A DNA stretch of 64,000 bases from DATLGB01 sp038258425 (GTDB lineage Bacteria; Actinomycetota; Thermoleophilia; Solirubrobacterales; Solirubrobacteraceae), in the NCBI GenBank assembly GCA_038258425.1, contig JBBSPV010000016.1, positions 1 to 64,000 on the forward strand, read 5' to 3'. A model generated the notes under the pieces. That model made no database searches and was not told the DNA's origin. It saw only the letters and a program-made list of their open reading frames with translations. The translations under genes and the position numbers were made by a program. How positions within the stretch are numbered: position 1 is the first letter of the stretch; each line of letters opens with the position of its first letter. Positions 32,901 through 41,957 of the stretch are shown here, in pieces.

Positions 32901-34778
32901 GGCGGTCACGTCCTCGGGGGCGCCGATCGGCACGACGCCGGAGATCAGCGTCCCGCTGCCGGACGAGCTGACGATGGTCAGCCGGCCGTGGACGGCGCCC
33001 AGGCGGTCCTCCATGTTGCGCAGGCCAACGCCCCCGTTGACACTCGCGGGGTCGAACCCGGGGCCGTCGTCGCTCACCTCGAGGCGGAGCTGCTGCTCGT
33101 CAGCGGTGAGGCGCGCCGCGACGCGCGCCTCCGGCCCGGCGTGCTTCGTCGCGTTCTGAACCGCCTCCAGGTAGCAGTAATAGACCGCCGACTCGATCTC
33201 GGGCGGGTAGCGGCCGATCCGGCGGCCGGTCACCTCGATCGCGCGCGGGCCCCGCAGCCCCACGGCACGCAGCGCGGGGAGGAGCCCGTGGTCGGCGAGG
33301 AGGCTCGGGAAGATCCCGTGGGCGAGGTCGCGCAGCTCCTCGATCGCCGCGTCGAGATCGCCTTCGAGCTCCATGAGCCTGGCGTGGATGGCCGGATCGC
33401 CCGCCGCCTGCTCGCTGGCGATCGCCAGGCGGATGCGCAGCGCCACGAGGCGCTGCTGCGCGCCGTCGTGGAGATCGCGCTCGAGCTTGCGCCGCTCGCC
33501 CTCGCTCGTCGCCACGATCCGGCTCCGCGAATCACGCAACTCGTCCACCGACCCCCTCCAGGCGGCCTCGAGCTCCGCATTCTCCTGCACCAGCAGCACG
33601 ACCGCGCCCGCCGCCTGCAACAACTCGGGTTCCTCCGCGAGCTGCGGATCATGCACGATCGCGGCCGCCGCCTGCCCATCACGCTCCACCTCGGTCAACC
33701 GACGCCCAGAGCCCGGAACCGGATCGGGCCCCTCCAGCACCGCGCCCTCCGCGTCGACCCACCTACCGGTGCGGCGGTCGTGGAACGCCAGCCGCATGGT
33801 GGGATCCCCGAGTGGTCCGCGCAGCATCGCCTCCAGCTCGCTCGGCCGCGGGCGGCGCAGCGACTCGATCACCACCCGCCGCAGCATCCGGCCGGCGAAC
33901 AGCTCCGCCGCGAACAGCGCGAGCAGGAAGCCGTACCAGACGGCGGACCGGGTCCCGACGATCGTCCACTGGATGACGCTGAAGAACCCGCCCGGCTCCA
34001 CGTCGAGCAGCCTCGTCGTCTGGTACGTGGCCTGCGAGACGAGGAAGACCAGCGCGACGGGGGCACCGACCGCCAGGGCGCGCCGTCGCGGTGGCGTGCC
34101 CGTGACCAAGCGCCACACGAGGAGCGCGATGGTCGCCAGCGCGACGAGGATCAGACCAGACTCGCCGACGTGCAGCAGGTCGAGCGCCAGCGACGGGTCC
34201 GACAGGAGGTTGAGGCCGTTATCGGGGCAGGCTGGGCGGCACTGCGCGATCGAGCTCCGGCCGGCGAGCTGCGGCGAGATCAGCACGAGCACGATGAGCA
34301 CCCCGGGGACCGTCACGGCGCCCGCGGCGACAATCGCCCGTTCCGCCCGGCCGTCGAGGCGGCCACTCGGGAAGGTGACGATGAGCGCGAGGGTGAAGAG
34401 GTAGATGACCCCGTCCCAGAGGACACCGATGCCGAACAGCACCGGCTCGCTCGACGACTGGAGCACGAACGGCGCCCCTGCCACGAAGCCCATGGCCACC
34501 AGCAACGGACCGAAACGGCTCTCCGGTCTGCGCCGCAGCCAGTACAGGCCGACGAGCACCGGGCCGAGGATCAGGTCGGCCTTCTGCGCCGCGAGCCAGC
34601 CCGGGTGCACGAGGAAGTCGGCGCGCGCGGTCACCCATACCGCCAGCGCGGCGAGCACGGCGGCGACGATCGCGACCGGCGCCTGGCGCTCGGCCAGCCA
34701 TCGGGACGCGAGCCACTGACGCGGCAAAGTAGCACGGGCGCGTGGGGCCTCCACAGCGACATGAGTCTGCTCGGACAT
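32874..34778 (-). CDS. NarL-type membrane sensor histidine kinase (paralogue)
   Basis: A 634-aa kinase with the same plan as the one at 23760. Multiple hydrophobic segments lie at about 35-320, with a CRPACPDNG loop matching the CAPNCPPN loop of the paralogue. A linker follows, then HisKA_3 ERRKLERDLHDGAQQRL with His437, and an ATPase domain with VQNATKHAG, DDGPGFDPASV and GVGLRNMEDRLGAV. All kinase motifs are intact. No regulator gene is adjacent. ATG at 34778; its 3' end overlaps the sulfatase gene on the other strand by 27 bp. The conserved Cys loop suggests that the two kinases sense related signals (inference). Confidence 0.9.
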   Translation of the reverse strand: MSEQTHVAVEAPRARATLPRQWLASRWLAERQAPVAIVAAVLAALAVWVTARADFLVHPGWLAAQKADLILGPVLVGLYWLRRRPESRFGPLLVAMGFVAGAPFVLQSSSEPVLFGIGVLWDGVIYLFTLALIVTFPSGRLDGRAERAIVAAGAVTVPGVLIVLVLISPQLAGRSSIAQCRPACPDNGLNLLSDPSLALDLLHVGESGLILVALATIALLVWRLVTGTPPRRRALAVGAPVALVFLVSQATYQTTRLLDVEPGGFFSVIQWTIVGTRSAVWYGFLLALFAAELFAGRMLRRVVIESLRRPRPSELEAMLRGPLGDPTMRLAFHDRRTGRWVDAEGAVLEGPDPVPGSGRRLTEVERDGQAAAAIVHDPQLAEEPELLQAAGAVVLLVQENAELEAAWRGSVDELRDSRSRIVATSEGERRKLERDLHDGAQQRLVALRIRLAIASEQAAGDPAIHARLMELEGDLDAAIEELRDLAHGIFPSLLADHGLLPALRAVGLRGPRAIEVTGRRIGRYPPEIESAVYYCYLEAVQNATKHAGPEARVAARLTADEQQLRLEVSDDGPGFDPASVNGGVGLRNMEDRLGAVHGRLTIVSSSGSGTLISGVVPIGAPEDVTALLPGDRHA

Positions 34779-34912
34779 CTGCTCTCAGCGGGCCGGACCT
34801 CGGTACCGGGACGCTATCCGGCCGGCCGGCCGAAGTCACGGCCACCCGCACACCACGCTCGGTCGGATCTAGTGATGCGCCGGCGGCCGGCACCGGTCAT
34901 GGTGGGTCCGAC

Positions 34913-35587
34913 ATGAGCCCGGAAGTGCTCGCGTTCGGCGTGATCAGCGGCCTACGCCCGGCGACGAGCCAGGCGGCGGTGGTGGCGCTGCTCAAGACGC
35001 CCGACCCGCGCCGCAGGCTCCTGTTCTTCCTGGTGGCCGGCTTCACGGTGAGCATGGCCATCGGCCTGCTGTGTGTCCTCGCCCTCCACGGCGCCCAGGT
35101 CAACCTCGGCGGCTCGACGTTCACGGCGGTGTTCGACCTGGTCGCCGGGGTGGCGGCGCTCGCGTTCGCGATCGGCTACCGCATCGGGCGGGTCAGCGCG
35201 CGGCGCCGCGAGCCGCGCGGCGGCCGATCCACCGGCTCCTCCGCGCGGCTTGCCAGGACGCTCCGCAGCCCGTCGGTGACGACCGCCGCCGTCGCCGGCG
35301 CCGCGACGCACGTCCCGGGCCTCATCTACCTCGCCGCGTTGAACGCCATCGCGGCAGACGCGCCGCCGCCGGCCAGGGCGGCGGTCGAGGTCGCGATCTA
35401 CAACGCGCTGTGGTTCGCGATCCCCGCCGCGGCCCTGGCGCTCGCCGTCCTGCGGCCCGGCAGGGCACCGGACTACCTCGACCGCGCCACGATCTGGGGT
35501 CGCGAGCACGAGCAGGGCCTCGTCCTCGCGACGTTCGCCCTGCTCGGGGCCTACCTCACGATCAAGGGTGCCGTCCGGCTCTTCTAG
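34913..35587 (+). CDS. GAP/Sap-type membrane protein
   Basis: A 224-aa integral membrane protein with about six hydrophobic segments. It resembles the GAP (Sap, sulfolipid-1-addressing) family in its opening ISGLRPATSQAAVVALLKTPDPRRRLLFFLVAGF-type layout, its basic central loop (about 85-115) and its later segment THVPGLIYLAALNAI. In mycobacteria, members aid transport of glycolipids to the surface; related LysE-type proteins export small molecules. ATG at 34913 is used; the frame is open upstream but lies within the promoter region of the divergent kinase. It converges with the DUF1269 gene at 35589. Confidence 0.7.
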   Translation: MSPEVLAFGVISGLRPATSQAAVVALLKTPDPRRRLLFFLVAGFTVSMAIGLLCVLALHGAQVNLGGSTFTAVFDLVAGVAALAFAIGYRIGRVSARRREPRGGRSTGSSARLARTLRSPSVTTAAVAGAATHVPGLIYLAALNAIAADAPPPARAAVEVAIYNALWFAIPAAALALAVLRPGRAPDYLDRATIWGREHEQGLVLATFALLGAYLTIKGAVRLF

Positions 35588-35588
35588 G

Positions 35589-36107
35589 TCAGACCTGCTC
35601 GATCGCCGCCAGCGCCTCGTGCTCGGCCTGCTCGAAGTCGCCCGTGATGCGCTTCGTCACGTGCCGGCGCGACCGCACCACGGCCTGCTCGATGCGTGAC
35701 GCGTCGTTGTCGATGCCGATGACGATCAGGGCCGCATCGCCGTCGTCGAGCAGCGCCCCGATCTCCCTGGCGTCCTCGCGGCTGGTGCCATGGGCGAGGT
35801 GACCCATCCAGGCGCCGATACCGGCCCCGGCAGCGGCCATGCCGCCCACGGTCAGAGCCGGCAGGAGGAACGGGAAGACGACCGCGGTCGCCGCGCCCGC
35901 CGCCAGGCCGGTCCAGCCGCCGTGCTGAGTCGGCTTCTCGGTCTTGTGGATCTTGACCTTGCCGTCCGCCCGCCTGACGACGACGGCGGCGTCGTAGGAC
36001 CCGATGTCGCCGGCCTTGTGCAGGGCCCTGATCGACTCGTAGTCGGCGTTCGCGTCGGCGTCCCCGTCATAGACGGCGGCGAAGAAGAACATCGGCTTGT
36101 CGCTCAT
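35589..36107 (-). CDS. DUF1269 family protein (second copy)
   Basis: A 172-aa protein of the DUF1269 family. The N-terminal SDKPMFFFAAVYDGDADANA region leads into a strand with VVVRRADGKVKIHKTEKP, then a Gly/Ala-rich hydrophobic hairpin (about 80-115) and a charged C-terminal domain. It is related to, but clearly diverged from, the protein at 3764-4249. The ATG at 36107 has AGGAAGG 9 nt upstream; the in-frame GTG at 36116 lies too close to it to be used. A general stress role is often suggested for such proteins but not proven. It converges with the GAP gene (1 bp between stops). Confidence 0.85.
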   Translation of the reverse strand: MSDKPMFFFAAVYDGDADANADYESIRALHKAGDIGSYDAAVVVRRADGKVKIHKTEKPTQHGGWTGLAAGAATAVVFPFLLPALTVGGMAAAGAGIGAWMGHLAHGTSREDAREIGALLDDGDAALIVIGIDNDASRIEQAVVRSRRHVTKRITGDFEQAEHEALAAIEQV

Positions 36108-36152
36108 GCGAGCCACCCTTCCTGTTGGTGTCTGGTCACGCCCCGTACGGGG

Positions 36153-36584
36153 TCACGTCGAGCAGTCGATCGGGGCGAGCGCCTTCTCGTAGCTGCTCTC
36201 GAGGCCCTGCAACGCGGTCTTGATCTGCTGCTTGCCATCGCTGGCCCCGAGGCCCGCGACGAGCTGCCGGCCGACGCCGGCGACGTCGGACTTGAAGGTC
36301 TGGCCGGCCGTCTGGACCTGCTGCTTGCGATCGCCCTTCAGGTCCTTCTGCGCGTCGGCGATCTGCGAGAGACTGTCGCCGATCGCCTGCAGGCTCGACT
36401 GCAGGCCACCCAGCGACGCGGTCGAGACGTTCGTGGACTTGAGCTTGTCCACCTGCGTCTTGATGTCCCCCCGCGCCGAGCACACCTTCGTCTGGGCCCG
36501 GTCCTCAGCGGACTTCCCGCCGCACGCGGAGACCGCCAGGGCCAGGGCGAGGGCGAGCGCGACGCCGGCGAGCTTGCGGATCAT
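36153..36584 (-). CDS. Small predicted lipoprotein
   Basis: A 143-aa exported protein. The N-terminus MIRKLAGVALALALALAVSAC is a lipoprotein signal peptide with lipobox AVSAC, giving a lipidated Cys21. The mature part is almost wholly helical with heptad-like spacing (SSLQAIGDSLSQIADAQKDL), suggesting a coiled coil, and has Cys near 33 and near the C-terminus. No family is recognised. The ATG at 36584 is fixed by the signal peptide. It is located between the membrane protein at 36638 and the DUF1269 gene, all on the minus strand with small gaps, so a three-gene unit is likely. Confidence 0.8.
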   Translation of the reverse strand: MIRKLAGVALALALALAVSACGGKSAEDRAQTKVCSARGDIKTQVDKLKSTNVSTASLGGLQSSLQAIGDSLSQIADAQKDLKGDRKQQVQTAGQTFKSDVAGVGRQLVAGLGASDGKQQIKTALQGLESSYEKALAPIDCST

Positions 36585-36637
36585 GACCTGACCGTCGCAT
36601 CTCGTGCGGTCCCGCGGCAATGGCCCGCACCGGTGCA

Positions 36638-37501
36638 TCACGCACGGGCAGACACGACACGGTCCGGGATGCCGGCACGCATCCTCTCGAGGAGCAGGAG
36701 CAGCGCGCCGGCGAGAAAGCACAGCGCGCCGAGGACCGTGGTGAAGTTGGCGGCGGCGAGATCAAGGACATCGCCCGTGTCGGGCACGATGTAGCTCGCC
36801 ACGGCGGACAGCGCGAACGCCACCGACCCCGCCAGGTTGACCGTCGCGATCCACCCTTCGGGCTGCCGGCGGTGACGGCTGGTCCCGGGGTCGCGCACCT
36901 CCGCCCAGCCGAGCGCGCTCGCGATGAGGAAGCAGGCACACCCGAACACGTCGGGTGACCAGATCAGGCGGTTCTCCGCCGCGGTCGAGAGCCCGGTCTG
37001 CAGGGCGTCATACGTGCTGAGGTTGAAGAACAGCGTGCCGGCGAGCTGGACCGTCGTCGCCCACCAGTCGATGCGGCGGGGCTCGAAGCTGAGCACGCGC
37101 AGCCGCTTGCGCGCGCCCGTTCCCGCCGGACCGCGGTCGGCGTTGATGGCCTCCAGGTACTGCAGCCCGGCCGCGGCGGTGAAGCAGATCGAGCCGGCGA
37201 AGAAGACCGCGGCATCCGCCGCCGCCCCGACGAGCCCCACGAAGCCCGGGAACGGCCCGACTGCGAAGCAGGCGGAGCCGACAGCGAAGAGGACCCCGAT
37301 CCACCATGAGACGCGCCGCTCCGTCCGCCGGCCCGAGGCGCCGGAGCGCGACAGCAGCGAGGCGCCCTTGCGGTGGGTGCGCGAGTGCCACTCCGTCGTG
37401 CCGCCGTCGTCACGCCGGTACGTGACGTGGGTCGTGAACGGCCCGACGCTCCGGCGGTCAACGGCGCTCCAGCCGGGCGGTGTCTTCGGGTAGCTCGCCA
37501 C
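36638..37501 (-). CDS. YrhK-like integral membrane protein
   Basis: A 287-aa membrane protein. After a cytosolic N-terminus of about 65 residues come six or so hydrophobic helices. A YrhK-like pair is visible as IGVLFAVGSACFAVGPFPGF and, later, LAGTLFFNLSTYDAL. A basic loop holds LRVLSFEPRRIDWWA. The function is unknown. It is the first gene of a probable minus-strand unit with the lipoprotein and DUF1269 genes. It is divergent from the ClC gene, with 146 bp between. Confidence 0.75.
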   Translation of the reverse strand: MASYPKTPPGWSAVDRRSVGPFTTHVTYRRDDGGTTEWHSRTHRKGASLLSRSGASGRRTERRVSWWIGVLFAVGSACFAVGPFPGFVGLVGAAADAAVFFAGSICFTAAAGLQYLEAINADRGPAGTGARKRLRVLSFEPRRIDWWATTVQLAGTLFFNLSTYDALQTGLSTAAENRLIWSPDVFGCACFLIASALGWAEVRDPGTSRHRRQPEGWIATVNLAGSVAFALSAVASYIVPDTGDVLDLAAANFTTVLGALCFLAGALLLLLERMRAGIPDRVVSARA

Positions 37502-37635
37502 TCAGCAGGCCTCCAGGGCCACGATCGGCGTCGAGCGGTGGACGCGGAGCTGCAGCATGGGATCGCCATCCCACTCGATCGGCGCAGGGTGGAAATCATC
37601 CGATCCAGATGACGTTCTGCCGATCGGCGTGCGCA

Positions 37636-37641
37636 TAGGAT
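37636..37641 (+). promoter_or_regulatory. -10-like box of the ClC gene
   Basis: TAGGAT lies 6 nt before the GTG start at 37648 with no ribosome-binding site, a leaderless arrangement. Confidence 0.4.
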
Positions 37642-37647
37642 CCAGAC

Positions 37648-39003
37648 GTGCCGGGTCCGAACCCGCCGCCCGATCCCCAGGCGCTGCTGCGGAGCCGGAG
37701 CTACTTCCAGCTCCTGCTGCTCGCCGCCGTCCTCGGGGTGCCGGTCTCCGCCGCGTCGTACGGGTTCCTCGCGCTGGTCGCTCGGCTGCAGACGGCGCTG
37801 TTCACCGACCTGCCGAAGACGCTCGGGTTGGATTCCGCGCCCGTGTGGTGGCCGTTGCCACTGCTCGCACTCGCGGGGCTGCTCACCGCGCTGGCGATCC
37901 GCTACCTGCCCGGAACCGGTGGCCACTCGCCCGCAGACGGCTTCCAGGCCTCGGGCCCGCTGCCGCCCGCCCAGCTCCCGGGCGTCGTGTTGGCCGCCCT
38001 CGCGACGCTCGCCTTCGGGGCCGTCCTCGGCCCCGAGGCGCCCCTGATCCTGCTGGGCAGCGGGCTCGGGGTGCTCGCCGTCCGATTGGCGGGGCGTGAC
38101 GCGCCACCCACGGCGGCCGCGGTGATGTCGGCGACCGGCAGCTTCGCGGCGATCAGCTCGCTGCTCGGCTCGCCGTTGATCGGCGCGTTCCTGCTGCTGG
38201 AGGCCTCCGGCCTGGGGGGCCCGATGCTCGGCCTTGTGCTCTTGCCGGGCCTGTTGGCCGCCGGGCTCGGCACGCTGATCTTCCTCGGACTGGGCTCGCT
38301 CACCGGTCTGGGCACCTTGAGCCTCGCGATCCCGGGACTTCCGCCGTTCGACCACCTGACGCTCGCGCACTTCGGCTACGCCGTCGCCTTCGGGCTGCTT
38401 GCACCGTTCCTCGGTCGCGGCATCACGTTGCTCGCGGTCCGGGTGCGCTCGCGGGTCGAGCCGCGCATGCTGCTGCTCACGCCCGTCCTGGGGCTGGCGA
38501 TCGCCGGACTGGCGATCGGCTTCAGCGAGGCGACCGGCAAGCCGGCGTCGGAGGTCCTGTTCTCGGGGCAGTCGGCCCTCGGCGGACTGATCAGCCAGGC
38601 CGCCGGCTGGTCGGTCGGTGCGCTGCTGCTGCTCGTGCTGTGCAAGGGACTGGCCTACGCGCTGTCGTTGAGCGCCTTCCGCGGCGGCCCCGTCTTCCCG
38701 GCGATGTTCATCGGCGCGGCCGCCGGGCTCGCCGCCTCACACCTCCCGGGGCTCGAGGTCATTCCCGCCGCCGCGATGGGCATTGGCGCGATGTGCACCG
38801 TCATGCTGTCGCTGCCGCTGACCTCCACGATGCTGGCCACGCTGCTCCTCGGAGCCGACGGCCTGGCGGTCATGCCGGTCGTCATCGTCGCGGTCGTGGT
38901 GGCCTACGTCGTCACTGCGCGGATCACGCCACCCGGCCACCCTCAGGCCCGTGAGCGGCCGGCGAAGTCGCCGACGATCACGCCGATGACGGTCACGAGG
39001 TAG
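37648..39003 (+). CDS. ClC family chloride channel/transporter
   Basis: A 451-aa ClC protein with 10 or more membrane segments. The gating-glutamate loop reads GPEAP (Glu130) in place of the usual GxEGP. The anion-site motif FRGGPVFPAMF (about 342-352) is intact. By eye alignment, the position of the proton glutamate of E. coli ClC-ec1 (the second E of IIEEM) is occupied by Ala186 in LLLEASG, which suggests a channel or weakly coupled transporter and not a strict chloride/proton antiporter. The GTG start is at 37648. The last 61 bp overlap the convergent ion-channel gene at 38943. Confidence 0.88.
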   Translation: MPGPNPPPDPQALLRSRSYFQLLLLAAVLGVPVSAASYGFLALVARLQTALFTDLPKTLGLDSAPVWWPLPLLALAGLLTALAIRYLPGTGGHSPADGFQASGPLPPAQLPGVVLAALATLAFGAVLGPEAPLILLGSGLGVLAVRLAGRDAPPTAAAVMSATGSFAAISSLLGSPLIGAFLLLEASGLGGPMLGLVLLPGLLAAGLGTLIFLGLGSLTGLGTLSLAIPGLPPFDHLTLAHFGYAVAFGLLAPFLGRGITLLAVRVRSRVEPRMLLLTPVLGLAIAGLAIGFSEATGKPASEVLFSGQSALGGLISQAAGWSVGALLLLVLCKGLAYALSLSAFRGGPVFPAMFIGAAAGLAASHLPGLEVIPAAAMGIGAMCTVMLSLPLTSTMLATLLLGADGLAVMPVVIVAVVVAYVVTARITPPGHPQARERPAKSPTITPMTVTR

Positions 39004-39620
39004 AGCTGGCCGACGAGCATCTCGACGACGGCGAGAGCGTGTCCCGCCGGTGTGGCGGCCGTCAGGTCGCCGAAGCCGGTCGTCGTGAGCACCGTGAAGC
39101 TGTAGTACACCCGCTCACCCTGGGACGCATCGCCGCCCCGGGCGAAGTAGGAACCATCGCCGATCTCCGCGACGAGGCTCACGAGCCACGCGAAGATCAG
39201 GCCGGTCAGGACGTAGATCGTCAGCGCCCCCGCGACGACCTGGAGCGTCACACCGTGCAGCCGCACGAGCCGGAGGAGGCCACCGACGAGCGCGACCAGG
39301 ATGCCCACCGTCAGCAAGCCGTTCGTCGCCAGAACCACGGGAAGCGGAAGCGCACCGAGCGCGATGGCGCCGACGACGACCGCCGCCGCGACGCCGAGCC
39401 CGCGGGCGCGGGCGTTGCGCACGGCGCGTCGCTCACGCGACGTGGCCACGACGACGAGAAGCGCCGAGCCCTCGAGACCGCACACGATCGCACGGGTCGC
39501 ATTCCCCGCAGGCGCCACGGTGACGAACACGAGCAGTGCGAGCGTCAACACGAACACCGCGCCGTACCGGAACTCCGCACGCCGAGCGTCCGCCGCCTGC
39601 CCTGCCGTGTCGGCGGTCAT
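38943..39620 (-). CDS. Two-TM-pore ion channel (potassium channel-like)
   Basis: A 225-aa membrane protein. Four or so hydrophobic helices precede a C-terminal pore module with helix LTIYVLTGLIFAWLVSLVAE, pore loop YYSFTVLTTTGFGDLTA (filter about 178-186) and a closing helix AVVEMLVGQLYLVTVIGVIV. The filter TTGFGD matches the TVGYGD class, implying potassium selectivity or a related cation pore. There is no RCK/TrkA-N domain. ATG start at 39620. It overlaps the 3' end of the ClC gene by 61 bp, tail to tail, and starts 4 bp downstream of the stop of the LuxR gene. Confidence 0.88.
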   Translation of the reverse strand: MTADTAGQAADARRAEFRYGAVFVLTLALLVFVTVAPAGNATRAIVCGLEGSALLVVVATSRERRAVRNARARGLGVAAAVVVGAIALGALPLPVVLATNGLLTVGILVALVGGLLRLVRLHGVTLQVVAGALTIYVLTGLIFAWLVSLVAEIGDGSYFARGGDASQGERVYYSFTVLTTTGFGDLTAATPAGHALAVVEMLVGQLYLVTVIGVIVGDFAGRSRA

Positions 39621-39624
39621 GACG

Positions 39625-41799
39625 TCACACGTCGAGCAGCCCGAGCTGGCGAGCTCGCGAGACGGCTTCGGAGCGGCCCGAGACGTCGAGCTTGCGGTAG
39701 ACGGCGTTGGCCTGCGTCTTGACGGTGTTCGCCGAGACGTGGACGCGCTCGCCGATCTCCCGGAAGGAGTGGTGGGTGGGAAGGAAGCCCAGGATCCTGA
39801 GCTCCGCCGTCGTCAGCGAGGGGGGCGGGACGCTCGGCGCCCCGATGACCGCCTCGAGCCGCGCCAGCGCGTCCTCGAGCCACGCCTCGAGCCACGCCGC
39901 GCCCATGAGTCGGCCGATCGCGCGGCTCGCGTCGTCGAGCAGGTGGCGGGCGCCGCTGCGGTCGCTCAGCCGGATCGCCGCCCGCGCGAGCACGACCGAG
40001 AGCTCGACGTCGTACCAGGCGGCGAAGTCCGTCAGCTGCGCGCGGAGGTCGCGCGCGTCGCGGAAGTCGCGCTGCGCCTCCTCGACACTCCCGCGGTGGG
40101 CGCGCACGAGTGCCGACGCCGCGAGGACGAGCGCGGCACCGGGATAGGTGTCGAGGCGGTACCGCTCGACCTGCGCGCGGGCGCGGATGACGAGCGCGCC
40201 CGCCTCCTCCCAGTGCTCCCGCTCGATGGCGGGCAGCGCGAGCTGCGTCAAGCACAGCGCGTGGACGTCGGGGGCGGTCACCGCGGCACGGCGAGCGCCC
40301 TCCTGGAGCTGCTGGACGGCGTCGCCTTCGTCGCCTGCGAGTTGGGCGGCGGTGCCCGCGAGCAGGCAGCACGTCGCCCGGCCCGGATCCCCGTCCGGCG
40401 TGAGGTCGAAGGCGCACGCGGCTTCGGCCCGCATGCGGGCGAGCCCGTCGCGCGCCAGCGCCGCGCGCATGATGCGGGCGGCCGCCTCGACCGCGGGTGA
40501 GGACACCGGCGCGGCCGCCGCGGCCTGCGCCCAGTGCTCCACGAGATGACCCTGGCCGGACGCGAACTGGGTGCTCGCAGACGCGAGCGCGAGCGTCGGC
40601 GTGGCCCGGCGGTCGGCGTCGGTGAACCGGCTCAGCCATCCCTCGACCCTCTGCCTGTCGCCGTGGCTCACCGCGCGCGGCGCCACGCTCCAGATCAGCC
40701 TCCCAGCGGCCGTGATGTCGCCGGCGCTGATCGCATGTCGCACGGCGCGATCGTCCTCGCCGGCGTCGCGGAAGCAGTCGCTGGCGCGGCGGTGCAGCTC
40801 GGTCGCGCGCTCGGGCTCGAGCCGCCGCAGTTCCGTGCGCAACATCTCCGCCAGGAGCCGGTGATGGCGGAAGCGCTCGTCCGAGCGATCGAGGGGGATC
40901 AGAAGCCCATGCTGCCGGCGGAGCTCCACCAGCGCGGCACCCGAGCCGTCGCGTTGCAGGACCCGGTCGCAGAGCTCCCCGGTCAGCGTCGCGAGCACCG
41001 ACGTCTCGAGCAGGAAGCGGCGCAGCTCCGGCGACAGCACGCCGAGGACCTCGTCGCGCACGAAGTCGGCGACCAACCGGTCGGCCCCACTGAAGGCCGC
41101 GGCGCTCTCCGGCAGGGACCGGTCGCCCAGCGTGATCGCCCCGAGCGAGAGCGCCGCCGCCCACCCCTCCGTGCAGCGCACGAGCCGCGCGACGTCTTCG
41201 CGACCGAGCTCGAGGCCGGCGAGCTCGAGCATCGCCGCGCTCTCGCCGACGTCCATCGCCAGGTCACGTGGGCCGAGCTCCACCACGCGTCCCTGCGCGC
41301 GCAGGCGGGCGAGGGGCAGCTGAGGCGGAGTTCGCGACGCGAGCGCCAGCGTGACCTCCGCGGGCAGCCGCAGGAGCAGCGCGGCGAGCGCCACGTGCGC
41401 CGCCGGCTCGTGAAGCGCCTGGAGATCGTCCAGGACGAGCACGAGACGACCCGTCCCCCGCTGCGGCGCGACGCGGTCGAGGGCGAGACCGACCGACGCG
41501 TCCAGGCACGCCGGATCGTTGTCCTCGGCGTCGAGGGTGACCCACGCGAAGGGCCGCGCGTCGCGCTCGGCCCAGTCCCAGAGAAGCGTCGTCTTGCCGT
41601 ATCCGGCGGGTGCGACCACGGCCACCAGCGGTTGCCCGGCCGTCTCGGTCAGCGGGTGGATCAGGCGGGGGCGGTGGATCGCCCGCAGCGTGGCCGGACG
41701 GGTGCTCCGCCGCTCGACGAGCGCCACCCTCCCCCGTCGGCGGGCGAACGTGCTCTCGTCGAGGGTCGGAAGGGCTTCGATCGCCGCCGGGACAGTCAT
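39625..41799 (-). CDS. MalT-type LuxR family transcriptional regulator
   Basis: A 724-aa STAND ATPase regulator. The Walker A motif APAGYGKTTLL lies at about 63-73 and Walker B-like LVLVLDDLQAL at about 121-131. A winged-helix/TPR-like helical arm follows. A C-terminal LuxR helix-turn-helix (about 661-724) shows LTTAELRILGFLP and REIGERVHVSANTVKTQANAVYRKL. It probably binds DNA upon ATP and inducer binding. The ion-channel gene starts 5 bp past its stop on the same strand, so the channel is a likely co-transcribed partner. ATG start at 41799. Unlike the 15217 regulator it has the standard C-terminal HTH. Confidence 0.9.
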   Translation of the reverse strand: MTVPAAIEALPTLDESTFARRRGRVALVERRSTRPATLRAIHRPRLIHPLTETAGQPLVAVVAPAGYGKTTLLWDWAERDARPFAWVTLDAEDNDPACLDASVGLALDRVAPQRGTGRLVLVLDDLQALHEPAAHVALAALLLRLPAEVTLALASRTPPQLPLARLRAQGRVVELGPRDLAMDVGESAAMLELAGLELGREDVARLVRCTEGWAAALSLGAITLGDRSLPESAAAFSGADRLVADFVRDEVLGVLSPELRRFLLETSVLATLTGELCDRVLQRDGSGAALVELRRQHGLLIPLDRSDERFRHHRLLAEMLRTELRRLEPERATELHRRASDCFRDAGEDDRAVRHAISAGDITAAGRLIWSVAPRAVSHGDRQRVEGWLSRFTDADRRATPTLALASASTQFASGQGHLVEHWAQAAAAAPVSSPAVEAAARIMRAALARDGLARMRAEAACAFDLTPDGDPGRATCCLLAGTAAQLAGDEGDAVQQLQEGARRAAVTAPDVHALCLTQLALPAIEREHWEEAGALVIRARAQVERYRLDTYPGAALVLAASALVRAHRGSVEEAQRDFRDARDLRAQLTDFAAWYDVELSVVLARAAIRLSDRSGARHLLDDASRAIGRLMGAAWLEAWLEDALARLEAVIGAPSVPPPSLTTAELRILGFLPTHHSFREIGERVHVSANTVKTQANAVYRKLDVSGRSEAVSRARQLGLLDV

Positions 41800-41957
41800 C
41801 CCGTGCAGCCTCGCGGGTGCAGCGAGGGGCGGACAAGGGGGCCTGCAACCGCATCCGAAGGGTGGCTGTCACCAACGGAAGCAGGGTGAGCGACTACATC
41901 GCCACGGTCGCCTTCGCATCAGCCGATCCGGGTGATTCGCCGCGTTGGCAGCTCGGC

